Assembly (NCBI GenBank): GCA_005408345.1
Contig: SEMN01000094.1
Span: 823,501-887,500 of the forward strand
Length of the DNA stretch: 64,000 nt
Direction: 5' to 3'
Source: Macquaria australasica
Taxonomy: Eukaryota; Chordata; Actinopteri; Centrarchiformes; Percichthyidae
In this document: positions 23,771 through 37,951 of the stretch, in pieces
How positions within the stretch are numbered: position 1 is the stretch's first letter
Layout: every line of letters starts with the position of its first letter
Made by a program: the position numbers and the translations under genes
Notes under the pieces: model-generated
The model's database searches: none
What the model saw: the letters and a program-made list of their open reading frames with translations, nothing else
What the model was told of the DNA's origin: nothing

Positions 23771-24431
23771 GAGCTTTATGGCAGGCCGAAGGGATCAAAT
23801 GTCGTCAGGTCGGCACATGTCCTTGGTACATAAAACGGCGTAAAATACGGCGTCCTGACGGTTTTCACGCCGCTTTTATTTACAACGCCGCTTTTTACGC
23901 CGTTACATTTTACAACACTGCTTTTTACGCCCGTAAAAACCATACAAAACGCTGCTTTTTACAGCGCTTTAGTGAGGTACATTAAACGCCGCTTTTTAGG
24001 CGCGTTAAAACCTGTCCAAGACGCCGTTATCTTGAATGGTAATGAGCCCTTCCTCCTGTTTTACATAGCCAGTAAATCCAGAGTTTTTGTAACCAGTCGT
24101 TGAAGAGTAAAGCCAGACCAAAGCAGTGCATAGATGAAAGATGCTTGCCATTGCTAGGCAAGATCTGTGTTGTCTTTATATATTAATTAAAAATGTTCAA
24201 CAAAAACTCTGGATTTACTGGCTATGTAAAACAGGAGGAAGGGCTCATTACCATACAAGAAAACAGCGTAAATAACACGCGTCTTGGACAGGTTTTAACG
24301 CGGGTAAAAAAGCGGCATTATAAATAAAAACGGCGTGAAACCCGTCAGAACGCCGTATTTTATGCTGTTTTATGTACCAGGGACGTGTGCCGACCTGACG
24401 ACATTTGATCCCTTTGGCTTGCCATAGAGCT
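23771..24431. mobile_element. Foldback (long inverted repeat) element
   Basis: The outer ends 'gagctttatggcaggccgaa' (left) and its near complement at 24412-24431 begin two long arms that pair over most of their length. They meet near 24130 at a spacer flanked by 'actctggatttactggctat' and its complement. The left arm holds several extra copies of a unit containing 'aacgccgctttttacgcc'. The right arm has fewer, so the arms are unequal. No transposase frame is seen. Structure fits a foldback or MITE-type DNA element. It ends only about 130 bp from the TPD52L1 start codon. Confidence 0.85.
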
Positions 24432-24568
24432 TGGACCACGAGCCAATGGGCTGGCGCGGTTGTAATTTGCTTAATTTACTTACCAGATACATTTCCTCAC
24501 AGGAGATTGTGCCTATTGGACACAACAACATACTGTATTTGAATGAAATACAAAGAATAAATAAATAT

Positions 24569-24805
24569 GTGTGGAGGAAGTATTCAGATCCTTTACTTAG
24601 CCTAGGTAAAAGTAGCAATACTTCAATATAAAAATACCATGAAATGTACTTCAAGTATCAAAGTTAAATGAACCTTCATCTAAATGTAGGGAAGTAAGTT
24701 CCCTCTGAAATGTAGTGGAGCTGAGGTATAAAGTAGCAGAAAAATAGAAATACTCTAGTCAAGTACAAGTACCTCAAAATTGTAAATGTGCATTCCTCCA
24801 CTGGT
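24569..24805 (+). repeat. Common perciform-type interspersed repeat
   Basis: It shows 'gtggaggaagtattcagatc', 'gtaaaagtagcaata', 'ccctctgaaatgtagtggag' and 'gtacaagtacctcaaaattg'. These are hallmark strings of a repeat that I recall as abundant in percomorph fish. No coding capacity. Confidence 0.7.
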
Positions 24806-27800
24806 GTATCTATAAAATGTTTCCATTTTAACCTCTCATAGTGTCTTTCCTTGTATTGTTGTATGCAATCCTTAACAACCACTACTACTAATAATAATGG
24901 GAGTCAGTAATAAAGCATAATGAAGCAATTCAATAAGTGTAAACATTTAAATAAATAAAGAATATTTGTAATTTAATAATTACTTATTATTTAAGCTCCA
25001 AGTAATATTAATTAATGTGTTAATGATTTCTTTGCCATTGACTATGCCTGTAATCCAATGAATTTCCCTCCTGCAGTGCACTTATGACCCCTGCTGACAT
25101 AAAACTGTAGTTGCTGTAACAGACGGTCTGATCCAGACCAACAGACAGACATTCATAAAGGTAGTAAAGTAAAACTTTCTGTGACTCAAAAACATTAAAC
25201 AAATCAGAGAGAAAAACATGAACAAACCTGTCAACATAAAGATGGGCTAATATCAAATAAATCAAATCATGACATTTTAGCATTTGACCCAGTTTAGTTT
25301 ATTCTTCATCAGAGCCTCAGATGAAAACAATGTTTGTGCCTGGCTAAGTGAGCAATAATAATATCAGCAGACATTTTTAACAGTGGCAGCAGGTGGGAAA
25401 GTCTGTTCTTGGTGAAAACGAGCTCAGTAATCAAGTTTAAGACATTTCTTTGAATAGAAATACCCTTCAAAACAAAGTGGTGTTTAGACATAAAATGTTG
25501 CCATTTTCCATTTAGTTTGCATGTCTAGATAGGGAAAACCCATCCTGATGTTACTGATAATATCCACAGATGATGTATTGTCCCAAACTAGACATCTGAT
25601 TTGCTGAAAATGACACATCTTTTTGGTATAATCACTTCATTCACTGAGCATGTTAAGTCCATACCAGTCTTTCGATGGTCATCCGATATTGGAAACAGGG
25701 CTCGCTGTGCTACTGCTTCCTCGTTTTAATCTAGTCCATAGAGTGAGGTTGGTCTGAGCCAAAATAAAGTGCAATAAACTACAAGAGTATTTGGGACGTA
25801 GCTGACACCCTGTATTGTGGTACCTGTAAAATTTTAGAGGTTTGGTTTAATCTTTAGCTATTAAAAACACAGTTTTAGCAGGAAAAAACATACATTGTTA
25901 ACTGAAGGCCTGATTGCACTCCACATTGCCCTGTGTGTCAGGGTAACAGATCCATAGATACATTTAACAGTGGTTCCATGCACTTTTCTTTTACATTAGG
26001 AGCCTCATATTATAATATATTACGCTTTGCTTTAGCAGTTCTAATACAAAACGCATAACTTGGTGAGGTCGTGGTAGATTTTACCCCCATTTGTAATCTT
26101 TAGAGTCACGCAGGGTTGGCAAACCCTGATCTATAATGGCTGTGAAGGCACGATTGCATATTTATGCTGATATCATTGGGACTGTAACACAAACAAAAAG
26201 ACCAGGGGTACCAGCCAGCCAATACACCCCAGCAAAGGAAAAAAATCATTGGCCAAAATAACTCTCATGTTGCTGAATGAATTGATAAAGAGCAACCTTT
26301 TTTTGGTTTTTTGGGTTTTTTTCACGTTGAAGCTTTACCCAAACAGTTGCTTAGTGTTTGGATAAATGTCAGTGATCAAGTCAGTAATATGTAAGAATAC
26401 AACAACAAAACAGAGCAAATGATGGCATTTCCACATGGCATCTTAACATTGAATCAGTCAGAGAATTCTGAATTAACACACACAAAGAATCAGATACAAG
26501 GTGCAGACCAGGACAAAAACCATCCAACCGTCTTCATTTACTTTTGTCCTGTAGCTGAACAGGTAGAACAAATTCAGATTTGCAATTACTGTCATTACTG
26601 TGACAGCAAAATTGGCAAATAAATCTGACTGTAAACCCATGCAAATGTTAGGAACTTGATAAATGATGTAAACGATTAATCAATTATCAAAGGTGCCATT
26701 TGGTAATTTTCTGGCAATGAGCTAATCGATGGACTCATTGTTTCAGCAGTGGTACATTGTAACTGCAGGGCAACGTTTTTGATAAAATGCCATGGAAATA
26801 GTAAAAAATGTACGTTCATGACATTGTAAAAAAAACAGCAGCCCCCAGTAAATAAAACTAATTTAACTCTGCTGATGCATTTCTCTGTGCTAAAGACAAT
26901 TTTAAATACAAATGTCCATCACATGTCAATCATATGTCATTCAAACTAAAAACAAATGCAGCAATTGAACATGTCAGTGTGGTACTAGCTGAGCATAAAA
27001 CATGTACGCATATGATGCAAGTGAACAATTGTTAAGTAGATAGCTTCAATGTTTTTGTCTGGCGCATAACATACACATTTAGTTTCACTTACTAATATAT
27101 ATTTTCTTTTTTTTCCCCAGGTTCAACCCGACCCGAGTCCGGCTGGGAAACACAGTTAGACAGCGTTTGGATCGCTGAGATATTTGGATCTCTTTTGACA
27201 CTACAGTGTTTTTACTTCCTGGAATTAAATATGGTTGCTAAGCAGCTCAAACACACCAGGAAGCGTTTTGACTCTACTACGGTGCCATTCAGAGATTTCT
27301 GTGGCACAGCTCATGTAGATGGAGGCCTCTGGGTACAGTGGACAGAAAACAAACTCCCTGAGAGTGGATTCAAACCCAGAGACTGAAAGCAGTGTGTAAC
27401 AATAATATTTTCTGTGCCCTTTAGGAACAGTGGGTATTTATTAACTCCCAGATGTATACATTTTTCTGATCCCTGGGTCAAAAGCCAAGCTTGTGGCATT
27501 GCACAGCAAAACGTCCAACATGCATGAACATCAACCCTGCTTTTCCTTCATGCCTTAAATCCTGGTTTTAGTGAAGACTCAGTGATGAAATGTGCTGTAA
27601 CACTCATATTCCACTGGTAACCACTTCAGATATTAAAATGCAGTGAAACTTTCTATCTTCACTGTAAAAGAGTGTTTGTTTCCCCTCAACGTTTTTTTAT
27701 CAATCCACATCTTTTTCTCACTGTAGCATCTCTTATGTGCAGATACATTGTGCTCATCCTTGTCTTTTTTAGTTTCTTTTCCTTGAGTCTCTCCATAAAA

Positions 27801-30184
27801 ACGTCTTCATAAACCTCTCATGATGGAGCGATAAAAAAACAACAAAAAAACCCAAAACCGATTGCTCCATGAAGTGGTAAACACGCACAAACAAATCTGT
27901 GACTGATGTGGAAAACCACCTGTACTTGACCGCAGCGTGCATCACAGGTAGCTGTGTAATTTTCACATATCAAAAGCATCCAGTTTGGATGATTGTTTTG
28001 TGGCTGAACAGCAGCCACAGCTCCAGTGGATGTGCACTCATTTTCCAAACTAAGGACTGACAGCAGGGAGGAGAGGATAGAGGGATAAGTGAAGGACAGA
28101 GAGCTGGCTGCTGCCAGGTGACGACCTTTAAAGCTCTTGAAAATCTCCTGTTTCCTGGCAGCACTCCATGTTTGTGCTTTCTTGCAGTGTGCGCCAGTGT
28201 GAATGAGCTAAGAGGGTGTGTGTGTACGTTAAAAACCACTGTCACTATCCAAACTGTCGAGCAGACAGACCTCCTCTTATCACTGCAAAAATCAGACACA
28301 AAACCAAACTCTCTGCATCAAAACCTCGAAAAGCTGATCACCTAATAATTAACATCCAAATGTAATCTACCACATATTCAGTGCACAGCAACCTGATGAT
28401 AACCTCTGAACTCATTTCTTTAACCGAACACCCTGTTTTGCAAACTGCCACCCAGACTACATACAAATGAAAAGTAAAATCTTAAATACTTTGTTCTGTT
28501 TATCTACAGGTACCATTTGCAATAGCATGTTCAGTCATTTCTTCTGGGAAGTTATTTGGAAAGAACCATCTAATGCGTATTCCTACAACTTGTGTAATCT
28601 GACTGAGCCTTCTTTATGCAGACTCCACTACACACTGACAGCATCACCACCCAAACCTCTGCAATGAGCAACCCCTACTAAACAATAACAAAAAATCAAA
28701 CAAAGGGACAGGTCTGTCCTGCCACTTTCAGCGATTTGTTTTGGCACAGTTGCCGCACAGCAGCTTTTTTTTAATGTTTTTATTTTTTGATGATGCAGAA
28801 ACTGGCAATACAGCATGTGGGCACAGCAGAGACGACCTGCCAGGCAGGGATGGTGAGTGTGTGAGTCACCATCCAGCCAGGCAGAGAGGAGGGACCAAAG
28901 GAAAGTGAGGAAGACGGGGACAGATAGGAGGAAGAGTTGATGGAAAACCAAAACAGAAAACAATGGAGGCGTTCTAAAATTCTACGTGGCGTTTCCAATA
29001 TTTCATTTAAAGGGTCAGTGGGCTGAATGTGTGTTTGCAAACAGGACCCCTTTTTTAAAGCTAAGGTGGGCGTGGCCTTTAAAACTAGGTGTCACCTCTT
29101 AAGGTGGGGACACGCGACCCAACTTTCAAACCTTCTAGCAAAAATTTGAGATCAGGCAGTCAAGGTTATCCAGGTTGACCAAGAATAGTTAAGTATCATC
29201 CTTCCATCCCTCCATGTTTAGTCTTCTGATATCATTTTGAATGGTGTGTGCTTGACTCAAATTTTGTTTTAATATCCAATGAAAAATTGAGTTTCCAACA
29301 GAGGTCCTGCTTTGTTGCATCTGTGAGAACTCCTTTTTCCATCATGGTTTATTGGCTTGTTCCACATTCAGTTTCCATTGTGCACTTTGTCCATGCCAAT
29401 CACAGCACAAATGACTGGAGAAGTTTTGCAAAAGTTCAATGAGGAAGATATTATTTCCTCACATTTCTCTGTTATTCATGTGCGAGCTCCTCCCATCCTT
29501 TTCACGCCCTTCCAGCAGTCAGTGCTTCTTGAATCATTTTTTCAGACGCATTCATAATGTCTGGTATCCAACACTGTCAAACAATTAAAACCTTCCACCT
29601 ATTATTCATATAATAGTATGCCATCACATCAGGCTAACCAACAGGCTCCAAGCTTGTTCTCTTAGCACATTCTCACAGGTGCGGATGTAAACAAAACTGC
29701 ACCCGTTTATTGCCTGTGTTTGTTCTCCTGAAAGATAGCTGTTGTTAAATGTGTGATAGAAGAGTGAAAAGCTGCAAATGTACACTGCTGAAACTTCCTG
29801 TAACGTATCCGGGGCAGGAGCTGGCCAGCAAGAAAGTTCTCTGCTTAAAATGGCTGACGGCTGTGAAATATAGTTGAGATTGAAGGGATTCAAACACTTC
29901 CATCACGTGAAGAGCACTGTACAAGACAATGGTGGAATACCCAGTACATCCCGATAAAGCATTTCTTTTGCAGCGGTGGTCCCTGGAGATACAAATGCTC
30001 TCGACGTGATGACGTGCGATTATCCAGGCATCGCTCTCTTGGTTTATGTACTTCACTAGTTGTTCATTTGAGACTTCTGCAATGACTCAGGCTGGCGTGT
30101 TCATCCCTGAGGAGATGCAGGCGTCGCCTTTCAAGTGTGTGTGTGTGTGTGTGCGCCTGGTCCTGATGAAATGCAGAGCAGGTT
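24806..30184. other. Spacer between TPD52L1 and RNF217, includes probable RNF217 3'UTR
   Basis: No exon of a known family was found. The part nearest 30184 is probably RNF217 3'UTR; minus-strand AATAAA candidates lie at 29705-29710 and about 29346-29351. A small stretch near 26655-26745 has degenerate 'attaatcaattatc' / 'taatcgatgg' motifs like the repeat at 3226. Around 27355-27380 there is a tRNA B-box-like string on the minus strand (GGGTTTGAATCC), perhaps an old SINE. Confidence 0.4.
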
Positions 30185-33100
30185 TCAGACCCATCGTCCG
30201 GAGCCCTGTGTGCGCTGTTTCTTCCTCCTCTTACACACATAGTAGACCGGGAAAACAACCAAACCTGCAGACATGGAGGGTGGTTGTAGAGATGAAGGCA
30301 GAAGGTGGGAGAGAGGAGAAAGATGGATTAAAGCAAACTCTCCTTGTTTCTAATGACACTAATCATAATTTAATAAACTATTCATTAATGTACAATGTAA
30401 ATCTTGAATTGTCTGGTATAAGCTCTGATGAGTTTTCTATATGGATTTGATTTGATTATTCCATTTTACTAATCTGCAAACAGATTTTGGCCCATGTGAA
30501 ATTAATTGAGCTGAAAAAGAGAGAATTGGAGAGAGACGGCAGCACAACGCTGATTCTAATAACGACGAAAATAAATATGAATCTGCTATGGCGGCATGTT
30601 AGCCTGCAGCGGATCATCTGTCAGACGTACAGACACGCGGAAGAGATTAACACTAATTACAGTTCAGCTGAGGTTCACAATACTGTCAGACAGAGTGCAT
30701 GCAGAGTGCAGAGTAAAAGCCAGTGACTGAGAGAGTGATAATCTGCATCTACAGCTTTGGCATTTTAAAAACAAGAAGAGTTTACTTCTCTTTTACACGA
30801 GGACATGTGCACATTACGTTCATGCATATAACATATTTAAAAGACATGTTTGTGGCATGATTATGTTTTTTGTTTTTTTTTGCACAGACAGTGCACGTGC
30901 TTTGCTCTGTGGAAGAAAATATCTAGAATAGAGTCAAACCATTTAGCTGTTATCTGTTTACTGTTCTCTTCTGGAGCTTCAACCTGATTAATGCACAGAC
31001 GTGTTCATGCGTATAATTATGTTACCTATCACCAGTGCGAGAGCTCCGAGCACCACGACCAGCAAAATGACCACCGGAGCTATCAGCACCTTAGTGGCTG
31101 CAGAGAAAAACAGGGAAAAAGAGAGGGGAGCAGAACAATAATCATTCATAATGAATAAATGTAAGATGGAATAGAAATTGCATGATTCAAAATTAATGTG
31201 TTTGTGCTTTGCTACATTTTGTTTAAATTTTAATGCACCCCTGCAGAAAATGTGAGGTGTTTGGCCACCAGTGCATCCATTTGGTTGTGGAGGAGACTGA
31301 ATGCTGAGCAGATTTTAGGGAAAATTATCAATTCCGTCTACAGTAAAATGTCCCTTATTACATGCAAAATCTGTGCCGCTAACAGTCCATGGCATGAAGA
31401 CAGCAGCGAGAGCTGTAATGGCTAAATGGTTCTTGTCAAGGGACAAATTAGCTTCCAGTTCAACAGGCCCCCTGCTGATATAACTAGCTGTAGCTGTCAT
31501 GGAGAGCAGAGTCAAACAAATCTACCAGAGGGGTTCAACTTTCCAGAGGCTTGCTGGCGCATGCATTTGATAATTGTAAATGGATAATTATAACTAACAT
31601 AATCTGATATGCGATGCTTTCACACTTCATTATCAAGCTCTCCTCAGTGGCCTCTGCAAGTACAGAGTTAGACGTGTTCATTGCTGTTGCTATCAAGAGG
31701 TAGAGTCATGTCTGTCACAGACAAAACGTGGCTGTCATAGCCTCAACAGGCCATTAGGCATTGCAGCAACAACACATTTTAAGGTTTTTATCCAGTGCAT
31801 TTCACTGCTATTTCTATCACTATTGCTCTCTCTAATTACAATTATAATCCACAGCTGAGTGCAACATGGTAACGCTGATCTATTTGGGTCATGGGCACTC
31901 TGGGCAACATAGGAAATCACTTACTGAAGCAGAATTACAGAAAAATAAGGAGGAAGTTGAGGGAATGTGGGTACACTGTTTATTACCAACAATAGTGTAT
32001 TGCCGAATAACTCATGCAATCTACCAAATTTGGCATTGGCAAATCCGTGCCTAATAACAGAAGACCCAGTAGCTGTCATACTGGGTTGTGAAGTGTGAAT
32101 AAGCAGCCAAATTAATGTACAACTCAATATTCCTGACTGTCTACAGCCATGCAAGCATCTCTCTGAGGCTGCTTTAAGCTAAATGCTAATGTCAGCATGC
32201 TAACATACTCACAATGACGATGCTAACACGCTGATGTTTAGCAGGTATAATGTATAATGATTGGATTGTCATTATTTTCGCAGTAAGTGATTTATAAACT
32301 ATGGTATTGGACAAATTAATATTTTGACCTGATAGTGGTGCTAGAGGAAAAGTAAGAGGATCACCAAAGTCCGTAGGATTCATCTTCTGGGCACCATGAA
32401 TGTCTGTGCAAAATTTCACAGCAACCCATCCAACAGTTGTTGAGATATTTCAGTCTGGACCAAAATGGTGGACCAACCGACCGACATCACCATTCCTACA
32501 GCCACGTTGCTAGCATGGCTACAAATTCCTCAACCAAGTGAGGTTTATCACTATTTAAAGACACACACCAACTTACCACAGACAGACCCTCTAATTAGCC
32601 GTCTCAGATGAGGTTTATCTGGTAGATAGCGATACTTGCATCCAAACACGCTGAGGTTGGATGTATGGTCCCCAAAAAACCTGACAACAAGAAGTTTAAG
32701 ATGAAATCATATCATTGCATAGAAAGAGGTGGAAAAGGCAGTCAGAGAAAAACAACAACAAAAGATTCTAACCTTAGATGTCGGTAGCGCTCTCCACAGC
32801 GGTAACAGAAGTTAGTGTTGCACTGCGTACATGTCATATGGTCACATCCCTCTGTGCGCTGGATATGGATCTACAGACAGACAGAAGTAGAAACAAGACC
32901 AAGATGGGAGGAAAAAAAAGAAGAGTTGTCTGTTTTCAGCTACATACTATACAACATATTTATAAAGAGCTAGATGCATTATTGCAAAAGTCAGAAGTTC
33001 TTTCACTCTTTTAGCTTGGGATCCAATTTGGATACATCATTATCTTCTCCTCCCAGACTCAAGATCACACTATAATGACTCTTTTCAGCTCAATTTATTG

Positions 33101-35499
33101 TAAAAATGGGTACAATTCCCCAGTCATAGCAGCATTAGAATGCAACACTGGCAGAGTTTACTCTTATTTTCAAACTGAAAACATCTGAAGCATCTGGTTC
33201 GGCATCTACTGAAGTGCACTGTGATATGCATGCAGCAGTACACTTAATGGATCTTTGCTTTTTGGCTGCTGTGGCAGTGAGCAGTCCTACTATAAACGGG
33301 GCATTACGTTCAGCTGCTCTGAGCCTCTTTTCCAGCTAAACACAGCATGACACCAATTTGTGGGATCCATAGTCAAACAGGATCCTCTCTCAGTGCTTCC
33401 AGAGTAGAAACTCAGAGACACGGAGCATCAGAGCGATGAACACAGATGGAACGTGTTTGCTGTGGCTGTGAGCAAACAGTTGCCATAAACCGGTAATTAG
33501 CTTAATCTATGTCTTGCTTTAGTCATCTTCTGACAGTCAAATTAGATATTGTGTAGACTAACTTGGTCATAACGAGACTGTGGGATAAGACCAGGCTGGT
33601 TTTATGACTGTGAGTCTGCCAGATTTAGTTTTGTGCAGCAGAGACGTCATTATTTTTCCAATATGTTCACTGCATCTCTGTTCTGCTGTTCCGCATGCAC
33701 TTTAAATCTGTGCGTCCATCGAGTTCTCTACAGCTCTCCATCCATCACCTGTCCTTGCTTCCCATGCTTCTTAGCCTCCATTGATTTATTCATCTGCAAT
33801 GATTCCACCCTCCATCAGTCAGCCCTCTTTCCATTTGCACACACCCACCTTACACGCATTCCTCTGCCCATGTTGTTCTACAGCAAAACACAGTATCATA
33901 ATAGCTCTACCATCCCCAGTTCTCACCTTGCACTGTGGACATTTCTGGGCATTTCTTTGTCCGTGCTCTATGACGCTGGCCCAGCTTCGTAGCAGCTTGT
34001 CTCCTCTCCTGTAGTCGCGACATTTGACCCCATTATGCCATGGCGCGTGGCATTTAAAGCACCACACAAACTGGCAATTGCTACACTGGATCTATAGTAG
34101 GAACAGGAGACAGTATGACACATTTTACACGTATTACACAACCTTTAAAACGGAAAAATGTGTTGTATGTGGAATTTCATTTTCTCATGTATTTTTCTGA
34201 ATACTGCAGAGTGTTACTGTTCTGTGCAGTTGGAGGCATGCACATTTGGAGCTGTCATCTTACCTTGTACTTGTGCTCGGAGCGGTTGGGGTTGTGCTCC
34301 GTCAGCGAGGTGAACTGACTGCACTGGGGGCAGGGTTTGGTGCTCGAGTCCAGCTGACTCAGCTCCAAAAAGTAACGATATTTTGCCATGTCTTCACTGG
34401 CTAAATGGGAAATCACCACCCCATCCTCCAGGTAGCCACTGCACTCTGGGATCGGACAGCTGATGTAAGATTTGGCTACTCGCACCTGGGAAAACATCAC
34501 ACAGTGCTTATTACTGCAGGAAAATCAGATTTCAAATGGATTCAAGCACATTAAAGTTTTAGAATATATGTTCAAGTAATACTAAAATGTTAATACCAAA
34601 CATATCTTTGGTATCAGTGTGCTTCATGGAATACAAACACTCAGAGTGGCATGGAAAGAACTGATAACTAATGCAACATCACCTGCTCCACTGTGTGTGT
34701 GTGCGCACTTTGAATCTGTCTATGGTGGGTTTCATTGTTATTGTGATAGACTATCAGAGCCAAATCTACATGTGGAATATATTCACACCACTGATGGGAA
34801 ATGGTTAATAATTTACCAAAGAATAGAGGGAGTAAAAGGGAGATGAACGGAAGGCAGAAGGGGGCAGTGGAGAGAGTGGAAGTTAATATGTATCAAAGCA
34901 CACACTGACACACATTAGTTAGTCCAGACCAAGTGCTCATCAGTCAGTTATACTTAGTGGACCTTATCCACACACAATTCACCATCTTCAGGGCCTGACA
35001 TTGTATTATGAGCACACAGCATAAAAGTGGTGCTCTCACTCTTGGGTGGTTTATAATCTTACTGCACTTTGTTACATAAGAAAGCACATTTTCCCTTATT
35101 AAGTTCACACCTGGGTTCAATAAAAAGCAACACAAGTGTGTGTGTTCAGACCTCATTTAATCTGATCTAGGAAACAGTAAGGGTCATAGGGAAACTTACA
35201 GAGACACTCTGAAGTTCACCTCTTATTCTCCTCTTTCCTTTTCACCATCTAACTCTCCTCTTTGTCTTTATTTCCTCCCAGGGCATCTCTTCTTCTCTAG
35301 TTCCTTCTCTCTTTCTCTACCTCATTTCATATTTTCAAAGCCAGTGAGACCTGTCGTACTGACACCCGATAAGGCACTTTGTCAGTGTGTGTGTATGTGT
35401 GTGTCTTTGAGAGAGTGTGTGAAATGACAGCAGACAGAAAGCAAAGAACAAAAGCATCAGCCTCTGATGGTGTTACACCCAGCATCCCCTGCAGCACGT

Positions 35500-35537
<38 letters not shown>

Positions 35538-37909
35538 CCTATTACATGATTATGAAAATGTATCCTCTGCAGGCATAAGAACTGATGTGTTAATATTGTT
35601 GCCACAACACTAACGCTGTGATGACCACCGCCAGACTGGTTGGACGGGTTAGCACTACTGCCACTCTCCAGTCTCTCCCAAACAAATGTCAACGGTGTGT
35701 GGTGTGTTTAAAATGTGGGTGACTTTGTTCTGCATTTTCACTCTCATAATATAAAACATAAGCCAACATAAAGCCATATTCTTGATTAAACCAGTTAAAA
35801 AATTAAGCTTACAATGGGCATAAGGCAGCCCCAAGACAATGGTGCCTGTAAGCTCAATCATAGCTAAAGCTACTACTACTTAGTGACAGCATGCAGTGCA
35901 ATATAGTTTGGCATTTTTAAGGTTTGTGCACATTGTGGTGTTGTAACCCTTACAGCAATGATTCCCAACAAGGAGCATTTGTGTCCGAGGGTCAGGTGAA
36001 CTTCTGCTAAACTCAGCTAAAACTAGAAATTATGATTTGATTAAAAAAAAATATATATATATATGCACATTTGTGATAGGAACAAAAACAAACCAAACAG
36101 GATTACAAATTGATGTGATGCGGATTTTTACTATATAACCAGTAAGCTGCCCATCAACCTGAGTCAGTTGTAACACCTAAACACCACATGTTGCAACTGA
36201 AGTTTTAAAGCAGAGAAGTTGAAATAGTTAGCTTAAAGTAATGGATAAACAGTATAAATAGTGAGCTATAAGTCGTGAAAAAACTGTTCAGATAGTTAGC
36301 TACAAGTACGGATAAAGTGTTGAAATAGTTTGTTAAAGGTAATGAATTTACAGTTGAAATAGTCAGCTTAAATTAAATGATAAATGGAGCAAAATTGACA
36401 GCTATACCTATTTATAATTCTTAAAATAAGCCAAACAATATTGCCTTGATTTGAGGAGGTTGGCACAACATGGTTAGCACCAAACCAGTGCAATCCAGTC
36501 TCCTGATGCATCCATCTACTCTGCCTGCTATCCATGCCCACATGCCCAGGAGCAAGGTACTGAATCCCCTCCAAGGGTCCTATCTATGACCACATACTCT
36601 TATCTCTGACATAATGCTTACTGTACCTACTGAGGCTTAACACCATGCAGGATGGCTAAAATAAGTTTGCAATACATTAACGGGAAAAAAATTCCACCTA
36701 CACAGGATAGTTTAAATGACCCTAATCTCATTGTCAGTGTGTTTATCAGAGAGTCTGCCTCTGCATTAGTATGATTATTCATGCCTTGTTATCAAAGCAA
36801 GATAATTGCATATAAAAAGGACTGATAAAATGGATGACTGATAAAAACTGTTTTATATCAACAGAGTAAAGCAGATTATAGTAACAGTAGCAAGGACCTA
36901 AGATTGTAACTTCTCCCCAACTCATAAAATATGAGTAACAGGGGCAGCATGCATGTTTATTAAAACTGGGATTGTGATTAGAAGATTGCTGGCTGGTACC
37001 AGTTCATGGAGGCACTTAAAGACAAAAAAAAATCCATCCTGAAGCACTTTAGCTCTGTTAGGGAGCAGCGATTGGCAATCTGCCTTTGATTGCTGAGTCC
37101 CGTTTTATACTGAATTAAGGGAAGTAAATGTTTCATCCATCTATTATTAATTTCCTCGATTTATAATGTAAATCCGCACCAGAATCAATGAACAGGAGCT
37201 CTCACTAAACTCTTATCTATCTTTATTTTGCACCAACTTTCAAAAATCAGGCAGGGGGAAATCTCCCAGTAAGCTAATTAGACCACAAGGCATTGTAACC
37301 AGATGATATGTCCCTATGGTGACCCATTTTGGCTGACTTAAAAATGATTTACGCTCAGGCACACATTCTGGCATCAACAAAAAGGCATTTTGGGGATGTG
37401 AAGCACACAATGTAGAAGAAGATGGGCCACGCTGAAGGAGACACTTTGCTGGATTGTAACAGGAGTAACAAAACACAACAGAATACAAGTAGTGTATCTG
37501 AGGGTGAGGTCTTCCTTTAATAGGTGAGCCTGAGAGAAGGACATTCTGTTGAATAAACCTGACACAAAGTAAGCTATTGTGAAAATCATTCCTGCCCAGG
37601 TCCCAATTTTAGTGCAGAATGTGTGAGTGACCCAGATTCACAGAAAAACAGTTGTTATCACAAGATGAGAGAAGACCTGCAGATGTTGGCCTGTGATATT
37701 TTAGTAATAATTTCATGAAACTTTGTCCTTATTAGAGCCCATTTAGACCCTTAATCAAAACGCTTGGGGCCAGATTATTCAATGCCAGCTTCTGGTGAGG
37801 GCACATGGTATTTTTTTAATGGTTCCCAGAATTTCTAGCCATGCCCCTGCCTTGGGGTAGATAAGATGCCAAACATAACACACACACACAAAAAACGTGT
37901 GACAGAGAA

Positions 37910-37951
<42 letters not shown>

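Noticed and set aside
23625..24439. Similar open frames on both strands around 23728-23985 and 24248-24439
   Set aside because: The shared peptide strings (e.g. GIKCRQVGT) come from the two arms of the foldback element, not from duplicated genes.
27120..27386. Possible plus-strand exon after a strong pyrimidine tract and CAG
   Set aside because: The following frame matches no family I know, and a tRNA B-box-like string at its end suggests SINE-derived sequence.
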